DNA of 64,000 bases from CANMXU01 sp052030545 (GTDB lineage Bacteria; Pseudomonadota; Gammaproteobacteria; Enterobacterales; Alteromonadaceae), in the NCBI RefSeq assembly GCF_052030545.1, contig NZ_JBPDIH010000013.1:54456-118455 (forward strand), in the 5' to 3' direction. Below the pieces are notes generated by a model. It had not been told where the DNA came from. It searched no databases and saw only the letters and a program-made list of their open reading frames with translations. The position numbers were made by a program, and so were the translations under genes. Below are positions 35,444-44,069 of the stretch, piece by piece. The first letter of the stretch is position 1. The number at the start of each line of letters is the position of its first letter.

Positions 35444-36532
35444 ATGAGTATTGCTAAGTTAGTTTTAGTCAATTTTAGAAATTTAGAACAGGGTACAACT
35501 AACTTACATCCAAAAATTAATTTTTTTGTTGGTGATAATGGTAGTGGTAAAAGTAGTTTATTAGAGGCAATTTTTTATCTTGGCCATGGTAAATCATTTC
35601 GTACCACAAAAGCAGACAGTTTGGTTTGTCATCACCAAAGCAGTTTTGTAATTAGCATAAAAGACGATAAAGAAAATCAGTTAGGGATAAGTCGAGATTT
35701 TGTCACGAATGAAGTTTCGATAAAAATTAACGGTCAAAGACATAATCGCTTATCTGAATTAGCAAAAAGCATTGCAGTTCAAATAGTAACACCAGAGAGT
35801 TTTAAGCTATTTTTTGGTGGTCCAAAAGAGCGTAGGCGATTTGTTGATTTAGGATTGTTTCACGTGGAACATGAATTTTCTGAACAATGGAAAATATTTT
35901 CACGAATACTTAAACAAAGAAATGCTTGTTTAAGATCGCAGTCTAAAGGCGATAATTTAAATTACTGGACGCAAGCTTTTTGTCAGCAGGCAACAGTAAT
36001 AGCAGAGTTTAGAAAAAAGTATATTGAAACGCTCACCCAAGAATTAGATATTTGGTTAAAAGAGTTGCTTCCTAATATTGAGGATAATATTCAGGTTCAA
36101 TATCAACAAGGATGGACACAAAAAAAAGATCTCGTTGACGTGCTTAGTGATAATTTAGCACGAGAATATAAGATGGGGTTTAGCCTTTATGGACCACAAA
36201 AGTTTGATATAAAATTTTTGATTGAGGGCATACCACTAGAAAATAAGCTGTCTCGAGGACAACAAAAGTTGTTTTTACTGGCATTAACTTTAGCGCAAAC
36301 AAAGCTAATCGAAAAAGTTAAGCAAGTAAAACCAATTTTATTAATTGATGATATTGGTGCAGAGTTAGATATTAACTCTCGTCGTTTATTAGCTAATGCA
36401 ATAAACAGACTCGATTGCCAGGTTATGATTACTGCAATTGAAAAAAGTGTGTTGGATGTTCTAGTACCAACCGATAATAATTTTAATATGTTTCACGTGG
36501 AACATGGCAAACTATCAGCAATAAGTGAATAG
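35444..36532 (+). CDS. recF: DNA replication and repair protein RecF
   Basis: SMC-like ATPase that loads RecA at gaps, 362 residues. Walker A is GDNGSGKSSLLEAIFYLGHG, the signature is LSRGQQKLFLLAL, and Walker B is ILLIDDIGAELD. The reading frame carries two parS centromere sites, each encoding the peptide FHVEH: one in the conserved middle (GLFHVEHEF), the other at the C-terminus (MFHVEHGK). The gene ends just 10 bases before the gyrB ATG. Confidence 0.97.
   Translation: MSIAKLVLVNFRNLEQGTTNLHPKINFFVGDNGSGKSSLLEAIFYLGHGKSFRTTKADSLVCHHQSSFVISIKDDKENQLGISRDFVTNEVSIKINGQRHNRLSELAKSIAVQIVTPESFKLFFGGPKERRRFVDLGLFHVEHEFSEQWKIFSRILKQRNACLRSQSKGDNLNYWTQAFCQQATVIAEFRKKYIETLTQELDIWLKELLPNIEDNIQVQYQQGWTQKKDLVDVLSDNLAREYKMGFSLYGPQKFDIKFLIEGIPLENKLSRGQQKLFLLALTLAQTKLIEKVKQVKPILLIDDIGAELDINSRRLLANAINRLDCQVMITAIEKSVLDVLVPTDNNFNMFHVEHGKLSAISE
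35856..35871. other. parS: parS site 1 (ParB-binding centromere) inside recF
   Basis: TGTTTCACGTGGAACA. Its complement, TGTTCCACGTGAAACA, fits the widely conserved parS consensus TGTTNCACGTGAAACA at every position. It lies 3.5 kb from dnaA and about 8 kb from oriC. ParB is encoded in this window. Confidence 0.9.
36489..36504. other. parS: parS site 2 inside the 3' end of recF
   Basis: The same 16-mer TGTTTCACGTGGAACA, in the same orientation, 633 bases from site 1. It lies in the last 15 codons of recF and encodes MFHVEH in frame. Confidence 0.9.
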
Positions 36533-36542
36533 GCTAAAAGCT

Positions 36543-38984
36543 ATGACAGTAGAAAATGAATATGATTCGTCGAGTATTAAGGTTCTAAAAGGCCTTGATG
36601 CAGTAAGAAAAAGACCTGGTATGTACATTGGTGATACCGATGATGGCACTGGTTTGCATCATATGGTTTTTGAGGTACTCGATAACTCAATCGATGAAGC
36701 TTTAGCAGGGCATTGTAGTGATATTATTGTAAAAATTCACCTAGATGGTTCTGTATCTGTTAAGGATGATGGACGTGGTATTCCGACAGAAATTCATCCT
36801 GAAGAAGGTGTGTCAGCAGCCGAAGTTATTATGACCGTACTTCATGCCGGTGGTAAATTTGGTGGTGAAGACTCTGGCTATAAAGTATCAGGTGGTTTGC
36901 ACGGTGTTGGTATTTCAGTAGTTAATGCCTTAAGTAGCAAACTTAAGCTGAATATTCGCCGTGAAGGTAAGCTATACGAACAGTTTTATAAAATGGGTGA
37001 GCCTGAAGCGCCACTCGCTGTTGTAGGCGATAGTGAAAAAACTGGTACTGAAGTACGTTTCTGGCCAAGCGAAGAAACATTTTCTGATACCTTGTTTCAC
37101 TATGACTTACTAGTAAAACGTATTCGTGAACTATCATTCCTAAACTCTGGCGTATCAATTAAATTAATTGATGAACGTGAAGAAGGTAAAGAAGACCACT
37201 TTAAATTTGATGGTGGTATTCAAGCATTTGTTGATTATCTAAATACCAACAAAACGCCAGTAAATGAAGAAATTTTTTACTTCGACTTAACTCGCGATGA
37301 TGGCATTGTGGTTGAAGTGGCAATGCAATGGAATGATGGTTTCCAAGAGAATATTCATTGTTTTACCAATAATATTCCACAGAAAGATGGTGGAACACAT
37401 TTAAGTGGTTTTAGAACAGCACTCACCAGAACGCTAAATAGCTATATGGTGAAAGAAGGTTTAAATAAAACCAAAAAAGGTGGTGGTGAAACTAACGCCT
37501 CAGGTGATGATGCGCGTGAAGGTTTAACTGCTGTTATTTCAGTGAAAGTACCTGATCCAAAGTTTTCTTCGCAAACGAAAGATAAACTAGTTTCTTCTGA
37601 GGTTAAAACCGCAGTTGAACAAGCCATGGGCGAAAAACTAGGTGAATACTTACTAGAGAAACCATCGGTAGCTAGAACGATTATTATGAAGATCGTTGAT
37701 GCCGCTCGTGCCCGTGAAGCGGCGCGTAAAGCACGTGAAATGACACGCCGTAAAGGCGCATTAGACATTGCTGGATTACCGGGCAAATTAGCAGATTGTC
37801 AGGAAAAAGATCCGGCACTTTCTGAACTATATATTGTGGAGGGTGACTCTGCGGGTGGTTCAGCTAAGCAGGGTCGTAACCGTAAAAACCAAGCCATTTT
37901 GCCACTTAAAGGTAAAATTCTTAACGTAGAAAAAGCGCGCTTTGACAAAATGATTTCTTCACAAGAAGTCGGTACGCTAATTACTGCGCTTGGTTGTGGT
38001 ATTGGTCGTGATGAATACGACCCAGAAAAATTGCGTTACCACAATATCATTATCATGACCGATGCGGATGTTGATGGTTCTCACATCAGAACCTTATTAT
38101 TGACATTCTTCTATCGTCAAATGCCTGAAATTATGGAACGCGGTCACATTTATATTGCACAACCGCCTTTATATAAAGTGAAAAAAGGTAAGCAAGAGCG
38201 CTACATTAAAGATGACGATACTTTAACTGAGTACTTAACGACGTTAGCGTTAGAAAATGCAGAACTTCATGTGAATGAATCAGCACCGGCAATTTCAGGT
38301 GTTGCATTAGAATCGTTAGTGAATAAGTTCCGTCAAACGCATGAAACGATTAAGCGTTTATCACGTCAGATCCCTGCTGATATTTTAGAAAAAATGATCT
38401 ACAGCAAAAACATTGCCAAGAGCGATTTTTCAGATAAAGACAAAGTAGATGCTTGGACCAAAGACTTAATTACTCAATTAGAAAACCAAGACGGAAATGG
38501 TTCTATTTACACAGTAGAAGTGAAACAAGACCAAGAACGTAATGTTTACTACCCAAGCTTTAATGTACGTAAACATGGTATTGATACCGTTTACAACTGT
38601 AGTTACGAGTTTATTGAATCAAATGAATTTGTCAAAATTCTAGATCTAAACGACGCTATTAATGGTTTGATTGAAGAAGGCGGTTACATTAAGCGTGGTG
38701 AAAAAGTTAAGCCAGTATCTGACTTTGAAGAAGCACTAAACTGGTTAATGGCTGAATCAAAACGTGGTCAGTACATTCAACGTTATAAAGGGTTAGGCGA
38801 GATGAACCCTGATCAATTATGGGAAACCACCATGGACCCAGAAACACGTAGAATGCTACAGGTGACCATTGAAGATGCTATTGCTGCGGATCAACTGTTT
38901 AATACCTTAATGGGTGATCACGTTGAGCCACGTAGAAACTTCATTGAAGAAAATGCGCTGAAAGTATCTAACTTAGATATCTAG
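36543..38984 (+). CDS. gyrB: DNA gyrase subunit B
   Basis: ATPase subunit of gyrase, 813 residues. The start is the ATG at 36543 (MTVENEYDSSSIKVLKGL), with AGG 8 bases before. An upstream in-frame GTG overlaps the recF end and would add six non-conserved residues. ATPase motifs DNSIDEALAGH and GGLHGVG are present. The TOPRIM region has EGDSAGGSAKQGR and DADVDGSHIRTL, and the C-terminus has YKGLGEMNPDQLWETTMDP. It includes the long insert usual in Gram-negative GyrB. Confidence 0.98.
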   Translation: MTVENEYDSSSIKVLKGLDAVRKRPGMYIGDTDDGTGLHHMVFEVLDNSIDEALAGHCSDIIVKIHLDGSVSVKDDGRGIPTEIHPEEGVSAAEVIMTVLHAGGKFGGEDSGYKVSGGLHGVGISVVNALSSKLKLNIRREGKLYEQFYKMGEPEAPLAVVGDSEKTGTEVRFWPSEETFSDTLFHYDLLVKRIRELSFLNSGVSIKLIDEREEGKEDHFKFDGGIQAFVDYLNTNKTPVNEEIFYFDLTRDDGIVVEVAMQWNDGFQENIHCFTNNIPQKDGGTHLSGFRTALTRTLNSYMVKEGLNKTKKGGGETNASGDDAREGLTAVISVKVPDPKFSSQTKDKLVSSEVKTAVEQAMGEKLGEYLLEKPSVARTIIMKIVDAARAREAARKAREMTRRKGALDIAGLPGKLADCQEKDPALSELYIVEGDSAGGSAKQGRNRKNQAILPLKGKILNVEKARFDKMISSQEVGTLITALGCGIGRDEYDPEKLRYHNIIIMTDADVDGSHIRTLLLTFFYRQMPEIMERGHIYIAQPPLYKVKKGKQERYIKDDDTLTEYLTTLALENAELHVNESAPAISGVALESLVNKFRQTHETIKRLSRQIPADILEKMIYSKNIAKSDFSDKDKVDAWTKDLITQLENQDGNGSIYTVEVKQDQERNVYYPSFNVRKHGIDTVYNCSYEFIESNEFVKILDLNDAINGLIEEGGYIKRGEKVKPVSDFEEALNWLMAESKRGQYIQRYKGLGEMNPDQLWETTMDPETRRMLQVTIEDAIAADQLFNTLMGDHVEPRRNFIEENALKVSNLDI

Positions 38985-39005
38985 TTGTAATCAGTCATAG
39001 AAAAT

Positions 39006-39035
39006 AAATGCCCGATCATCAAATCGGGCATTTTT
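39006..39035 (+). terminator. Terminator of gyrB
   Basis: ATGCCCGAT (39008-39016) with ATCGGGCAT (39023-39031), 6-base loop, then TTTT. It closes the dnaA-dnaN-recF-gyrB run. Confidence 0.88.
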
Positions 39036-39043
39036 CGGTTAAA

Positions 39044-39072
39044 AAGCCAGTGAAAATAAATCTCACTGGCTT
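39044..39072 (+). terminator. Second hairpin after gyrB
   Basis: AAGCCAGTGA (39044-39053) with TCACTGGCTT (39063-39072), 9-base loop, weak tail. Probably a back-up terminator insulating glyQ. Confidence 0.6.
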
Positions 39073-39189
39073 AATTGAAAAATAATTTGTAAATAATATT
39101 CGTGTTCAATCAGCTTGCACTAGGTGAAATAAGCGCCAGCAGCTATAATTGGACAAATTTTTAAATCAGAAATTAATTAACGGAAACTC

Positions 39190-40116
39190 ATGAGTACCTT
39201 TAATATTAAAACCTTTCAGGGGCTGATCCTTCAGTTGCAAGACTATTGGTCAAGACAAGGTTGTGTCATCATTCAGCCATTAGATTTGGAAGTTGGGGCA
39301 GGCACATTTCACCCAATGACCTTTTTAAGAGCCATTGGTCCAGAACCAATGAGCAGTGCTTATGTGCAACCATGTCGTCGTCCAACTGATGGTCGTTATG
39401 GGGAAAATCCAAACAGACTTCAACATTACTACCAATTCCAAGTAATGTTGAAGCCGTCGCCTAAGAATATTCAAGAGTTGTACTTAAACTCATTAAAAGA
39501 ATTAGGCATTGATCCGTTAGTGCATGACATTCGTTTTGTTGAAGACAACTGGGAATCACCAACATTAGGTGCGTGGGGCTTAGGTTGGGAAATTTGGTTG
39601 AACGGTATGGAAATTACCCAGTTCACTTATTTCCAGCAAGTAGGTGGCTTAGAGTGTGCACCAGTGACCGGTGAAATCACTTATGGTTTAGAGCGCCTAG
39701 CTATGTACATTCAAAATGTTGATAGCATTTACGACCTTGTTTGGACAGACGGCCCAATGGGTAAAGTATTATACGGTGATGTTTTCCATCAAAACGAAGT
39801 AGAGCAGTCTGCGTATAACTTTGAACATGCTGATGTTGATGCATTATTTGCTCAGTTTGACCAGTGTGAAAAAGAGAGCCAAAAATTAATTGAAGCAGGT
39901 TTAGCCTTACCAGCTTACGAGCAAGTAATGAAAGCCTCTCATGCCTTTAACTTACTTGATGCACGCCATGCTATTTCAGTTACCGAACGCCAGCGTTATA
40001 TCTTACGTGTGAGAACATTATCAAAAGCATGTGCAGAAGCTTATTACGCTACGCGTGAAGAATTAGGTTTCCCTTTATGCAAAAACCAAGCAGCAACTCA
40101 ACAGGGAGAATCATAA
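39190..40116 (+). CDS. glyQ: Glycyl-tRNA synthetase alpha subunit
   Basis: Catalytic alpha chain of the tetrameric bacterial GlyRS, 308 residues. It starts MSTFNIKTFQGLILQLQDYW and has the class II-like motif region QPCRRPTDGRYGENPNRLQHYYQFQV. Its stop codon overlaps the first base of glyS, so the two are translationally coupled. Confidence 0.98.
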   Translation: MSTFNIKTFQGLILQLQDYWSRQGCVIIQPLDLEVGAGTFHPMTFLRAIGPEPMSSAYVQPCRRPTDGRYGENPNRLQHYYQFQVMLKPSPKNIQELYLNSLKELGIDPLVHDIRFVEDNWESPTLGAWGLGWEIWLNGMEITQFTYFQQVGGLECAPVTGEITYGLERLAMYIQNVDSIYDLVWTDGPMGKVLYGDVFHQNEVEQSAYNFEHADVDALFAQFDQCEKESQKLIEAGLALPAYEQVMKASHAFNLLDARHAISVTERQRYILRVRTLSKACAEAYYATREELGFPLCKNQAATQQGES

Positions 40117-42182
40117 TGACTACCGATACTCTGTTAATTGAATTAGGCACAGAAGAATTGCCACCAGCATCGTTAAAAACGTTAGCGGTAACTTTTTATG
40201 ACCAGATTAAAAGCCAATTAGATGCTGCCGATCTAGCGTATCAAGACATTACTTGGTTTGCGACGCCACGTCGTTTAGCAATTAAAGTAATTGCTCTACA
40301 AGCATGTCAGCAAGACAAGGTTGTTGAAAAACGTGGTCCTGCAGTAAATGTTGCCTTTGACGAAAATGGCGAGCCGAGTCGCGCAGCACAAGGTTGGGCA
40401 AAGTCTAATGGCATTACTGTTGAACAAGCACAACGCTTAACAACGGATAAAGGCGAATGGTTATTACATAAAGCCACGGTTGCTGGTAAAACTGTTGCTG
40501 AACTTATTCCTGATATGGTCAAGGTTGCGGTAAATAAATTACCTATTCCTAAGCCAATGCGTTGGGGCGCAGGGCGTACTCAGTTTATTCGCCCAGTGCA
40601 TACACTAACCTTATTATTTGGTGAGCAATTAATTGCTGGTGAAGTATTAAGTGTTAAATCTAATGTTTCTAGCCAAGGTCATCGCTTCCATCATCACGGT
40701 TTAGTTACCCTAACACATGCTGATAACTACGAAGCCCAGCTAAAAGAAGCGTTTGTTATGGTTGATTACCATGCGCGCCAAAGTTTAATTAGTGAGCAAA
40801 TTGAGCAAGCCGCTAAAGCACTAAATGGTGAAGCCTTAGTTGACCAAGCACTACTTGATGAAGTTACTGCTTTAGTTGAATGGCCGGTAGTATTAGTGGG
40901 TAGCTTTGATGAAGAGTTCTTACAAGTGCCAGCAGAGCCATTAATTTATTCAATGAAAGATCACCAGAAGTACTTCCCAGTACAGGATGCTAAAGGTAAC
41001 TTGTTGAATCAATTCATTTTTGTTACTAATATTGAAAGCAAAGACCCAAGCCAAGTGATCAAGGGTAATGAAAAAGTGATTCGCCCTCGCTTAGCTGATG
41101 CAGAATTTTTCTTTAAAACTGATAAAAAACAAACACTTGAAAATAGGTTGGCAAGTTTAGAAAGCGTATTGTTCCAAAAGCAGTTAGGTACGTTAAAAGA
41201 AAAGTCTGTACGTATTGCTAACTTAAGCTCGTTTATTGCTGCCAAGCTTGAGGAAAATGTTGAACACGCACACCGCGCCGGTTTGTTATGTAAAACAGAC
41301 CTAATGTCTGACATGGTATTAGAATTTCCACAAGTGCAAGGTACTATGGGGAAATACTACGCACAGCACGATGGCGAGCCAGAAGCTGTTGCTCAAGCAT
41401 TAGAAGATCAATATCGTCCACGTTTTTCAGGTGACAGTTTGCCACAAGGCAATATTGGCTGTGCAGTCGCAATAGCCGATAAAGTGGATACCTTAGTCGG
41501 CATTTTTGGCATTAACCAACCGCCAAAAGGTGATAAAGACCCATTTGCACTACGCCGTGCTGCAATCGGTATTATCCGTATCATTATCGAAAAAGGTTTA
41601 GCGTTAGATATAGCAGAAATTGTGCAGCAAGCGATTGATTCATACGCTGATAAATTAAGTAACGATAATACCTTAGCTGATGTTATTGCCTTTGTTATGG
41701 GGCGTTTCCGTGCTTATTACCAAGAGCAAGATATTGCTGTTGATATTATTCAAGCGGTATTAGCTAAGTCGCCAACAGCGCCACTTGATTTTGAAAAGCG
41801 CATTAAAGCGGTAAGCCACTTTAGAGCACTTGAAGAAGCGAGCGCATTAGCTGCAGCAAACAAACGTGTAGGTAATATTCTTGCCAAGTTTAAAGGCGAA
41901 TTATTTAGCGAGTTTAATGTTGAATTAGCCACTGAAGATGCTGAAAAAGCATTAGCGCAAGCGTTTACTGAAGTAAATTCGACCGTAGCCCCGTTATTAG
42001 CGGCAAAAGATTATCAACAAGCCTTAACAGAGTTAGCGCTGCTTAAAGCGCCAATTGATAACTTCTTTGATAGCGTTATGGTAATGGCAGACGACGAACA
42101 AGTGAAAACTAACCGTTTAACCTTGTTAAATGAAATAAGAAATAGCTTCTTTGCGATTGCTGACATTTCAGTACTTCAATAA
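40116..42182 (+). CDS. glyS: Glycyl-tRNA synthetase beta subunit
   Basis: tRNA-binding beta chain, 688 residues. The ATG at 40116 (MTTDTLLIELGTEELPP) matches the family start; GGGAGA lies 10 bases upstream and the A of ATG is the last base of the glyQ TAA. An HD-like region and a C-terminal DALR-type anticodon domain (ending near DISVLQ) are expected for the family. Confidence 0.98.
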   Translation: MTTDTLLIELGTEELPPASLKTLAVTFYDQIKSQLDAADLAYQDITWFATPRRLAIKVIALQACQQDKVVEKRGPAVNVAFDENGEPSRAAQGWAKSNGITVEQAQRLTTDKGEWLLHKATVAGKTVAELIPDMVKVAVNKLPIPKPMRWGAGRTQFIRPVHTLTLLFGEQLIAGEVLSVKSNVSSQGHRFHHHGLVTLTHADNYEAQLKEAFVMVDYHARQSLISEQIEQAAKALNGEALVDQALLDEVTALVEWPVVLVGSFDEEFLQVPAEPLIYSMKDHQKYFPVQDAKGNLLNQFIFVTNIESKDPSQVIKGNEKVIRPRLADAEFFFKTDKKQTLENRLASLESVLFQKQLGTLKEKSVRIANLSSFIAAKLEENVEHAHRAGLLCKTDLMSDMVLEFPQVQGTMGKYYAQHDGEPEAVAQALEDQYRPRFSGDSLPQGNIGCAVAIADKVDTLVGIFGINQPPKGDKDPFALRRAAIGIIRIIIEKGLALDIAEIVQQAIDSYADKLSNDNTLADVIAFVMGRFRAYYQEQDIAVDIIQAVLAKSPTAPLDFEKRIKAVSHFRALEEASALAAANKRVGNILAKFKGELFSEFNVELATEDAEKALAQAFTEVNSTVAPLLAAKDYQQALTELALLKAPIDNFFDSVMVMADDEQVKTNRLTLLNEIRNSFFAIADISVLQ

Positions 42183-42200
42183 AGCCACGCTTTAAATAAC

Positions 42201-42231
42201 AAAAAAGGAAGGCATTGCCTTCCTTTTTTTT
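42201..42231 (+). terminator. Terminator of glyQS
   Basis: AAGGAAGGCA and TGCCTTCCTT with a tiny loop, A run before and T run after, so it can work in both directions for glyS and the convergent porin gene. Confidence 0.9.
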
Positions 42232-42261
42232 CGCTGCAAAGTTAAGCAAAACTTAGCTTAC

Positions 42262-43230
42262 TTAGAATTTGTATTTTACACCAAGGCTAATAGTGTCGTG
42301 CTTGCTATCTTTTTGGTACTGAGCTGTTTCGACAAAAAGGGCCACATGTTTGTCTAAATTATAACTGGCACTGGCTAGGTATAAACTTTCATCTTTTTCG
42401 ATGCCGTCTAGATCACGTCTAATTTGTGAGCCAACTTTAAGCGTAATATCATTAAGTTCGTATTGAGCTGAAAGGGCGATAGTTCGGTTATCACCATTTA
42501 ACTCATCATCAATATGTTCAACTAAACCGGCAATATAAAGGTTATTTAACTGGTAATTAGAAGCAACAGCATAACGAGTTAACTGTTCGGTGATATCGGA
42601 GCCTCGATAGCTTTCATCGACAGCTACACGGTTAAATACCAGATTAAAGTTACCTTGGTTATAAAGCGCTCGTAAAACAAAAATATCGACATTTTGATCG
42701 TTAGTTACTTTAGGTGTTAATACCGCGGTTTTAAACTGTAAGCCATGCCACTTAGGGGTAATGTAGGCAAATTCGTTATTAGCATGATGTCCTTGATCGA
42801 ATAAATGCGCATTACTGGTTTCACGCATATTATTGATATCAAAAATATCGACTTTGGCATAAACATCTTTATAAGTACCTGATGTGCCACTGCCGATGAA
42901 AATGCCACCGTAGTTGTCGTTAAATACTAAAACATTGGCATCGTAAAGGTTAAATTCATAGTTTGGGTATTCACCTGGTGTTGATTCAACCGTCATGTCT
43001 TCACCGTATTCACCTTCAAGTTGAAAGCTTATTTTGGTATCAGAAATTTTATGATTACCGATCACGCCAATACGGGCTGAGTGAATTTCCGCTTGAAAGT
43101 CTTGCGTATCGGTTTGGTTTGCATGACCGATCACTTGACCATGGACATCAAGGTTTGGCTCGTCTTGAGCTTGTGAAATAGGTGCAATAAGACCAAGGGC
43201 TAATAATGCCGTTATTGAGTATTGTTTCAT
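42262..43230 (-). CDS. Outer-membrane porin
   Basis: A 322-residue beta-barrel with a signal peptide (MKQYSITALLALGLIAPISQAQ). The general-porin N-terminus reads LDVHGQVIGHANQ, with alternating hydrophobic strands such as FQLEGEYGE, and the final residue is aromatic (GVKYKF), the outer-membrane insertion signal. It belongs to the Gram-negative porin family found in Alteromonadales. Substrate not deducible. It is monocistronic and convergent with glyS. Confidence 0.85.
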   Translation of the reverse strand: MKQYSITALLALGLIAPISQAQDEPNLDVHGQVIGHANQTDTQDFQAEIHSARIGVIGNHKISDTKISFQLEGEYGEDMTVESTPGEYPNYEFNLYDANVLVFNDNYGGIFIGSGTSGTYKDVYAKVDIFDINNMRETSNAHLFDQGHHANNEFAYITPKWHGLQFKTAVLTPKVTNDQNVDIFVLRALYNQGNFNLVFNRVAVDESYRGSDITEQLTRYAVASNYQLNNLYIAGLVEHIDDELNGDNRTIALSAQYELNDITLKVGSQIRRDLDGIEKDESLYLASASYNLDKHVALFVETAQYQKDSKHDTISLGVKYKF

Positions 43231-43410
43231 GTTTGAATTATCTATTGAGGCGTTTACAGTGAAAAACGCATTAAAAGTTCGTGCTAATACTAGCTAACTA
43301 TGAAACGGCAAAAGTTTGAATTTGTGATCTTGTGTTGGATAACTGTTTACTTGGGCGGCTGTGAGCCCTGAATTTTACATAAACTTTACAGAGGCTTAGG
43401 TTTTAGTCGC

Positions 43411-43659
43411 TTAGCTAAGTTTACGTATTAAATAGTAGTAAGGTTTGGTATCGGTTTGGCTTGCAACAAGCTCGTGATCCATGAATCGACAAAAGCTTGG
43501 AATATCGCGCGTGGTTGACGGGTCATCAGCTAATACTAATAAGGTTTGTTCTATTAACAATTTACGGATGGTTTTTCTCACCATCATTACCGGCTCAGGA
43601 CACCTTAAACCGATAGTGTCGAGTTGCTGATCTGCTTGTTCAAAAATCGATAAGTCCAT
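43411..43659 (-). CDS. tusA: Sulfur carrier protein TusA-family
   Basis: An 82-residue sulfur carrier. The defining CPEP motif gives C20 in LRCPEPVMMVRKTIRK, and a central DDPSTTRDIPSFCR segment follows. It passes persulfide sulfur for tRNA 2-thiouridine and other uses. It stands alone, with a MITE-like element behind its start. Confidence 0.94.
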   Translation of the reverse strand: MDLSIFEQADQQLDTIGLRCPEPVMMVRKTIRKLLIEQTLLVLADDPSTTRDIPSFCRFMDHELVASQTDTKPYYYLIRKLS

Positions 43660-43738
43660 AAAAGTAAATAACCAGAAAAAGTTGTCGCTATTGTAGGGCG
43701 CTAGCCAAGTTTATCAATATGAAATTGTAATTTTAACT

Positions 43739-43967
43739 AGGGTTTGTTGATCTTTTGAAGTTAAATTTTGTTCAAAGTAAACGTTTTTATTCAAGACGTG
43801 AACAACGATGAAGAAATAGCGTTTAGTTGAACCCCAAGGGCAGCGTTTCTAGCCATTTAACCATCATTATTGCACTTTCATGTGGAATAACTACATTGCA
43901 ATCGCAATACTTTATCTAAATACCGATAAACTGCTGCAAAAATAAACAGGAAAGATCAACAGAGCCT
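43739..43967. repeat. MITE-like element, copy 1 (229 bp)
   Basis: Non-coding element with inverted ends of the type AGGGTTTGTTGATCTTT / AAAGATCAACAGAGCCT. It is about 90% alike to the copy at 49618-49881 in the same orientation but lacks 35 bases that lie between two GTGAACAAC direct repeats. It sits in the 410-base gap between tusA and slt; the other 100 bases before slt show nothing clear. Confidence 0.85.
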
Positions 43968-44069
43968 AATAAAGGTAAATATTTTGAAAAAGTCAGAAAA
44001 GTTGGCCTTAACCGCTAGTAACTGGGGGAGCGAGTTGCTAAGTTATCTTTATTACAACTGTTCTTCATT

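Noticed and set aside
43310..43410. Hairpin GGGC...GCCC downstream of tusA
   Set aside because: Short stem without a T run; too weak to call a terminator.
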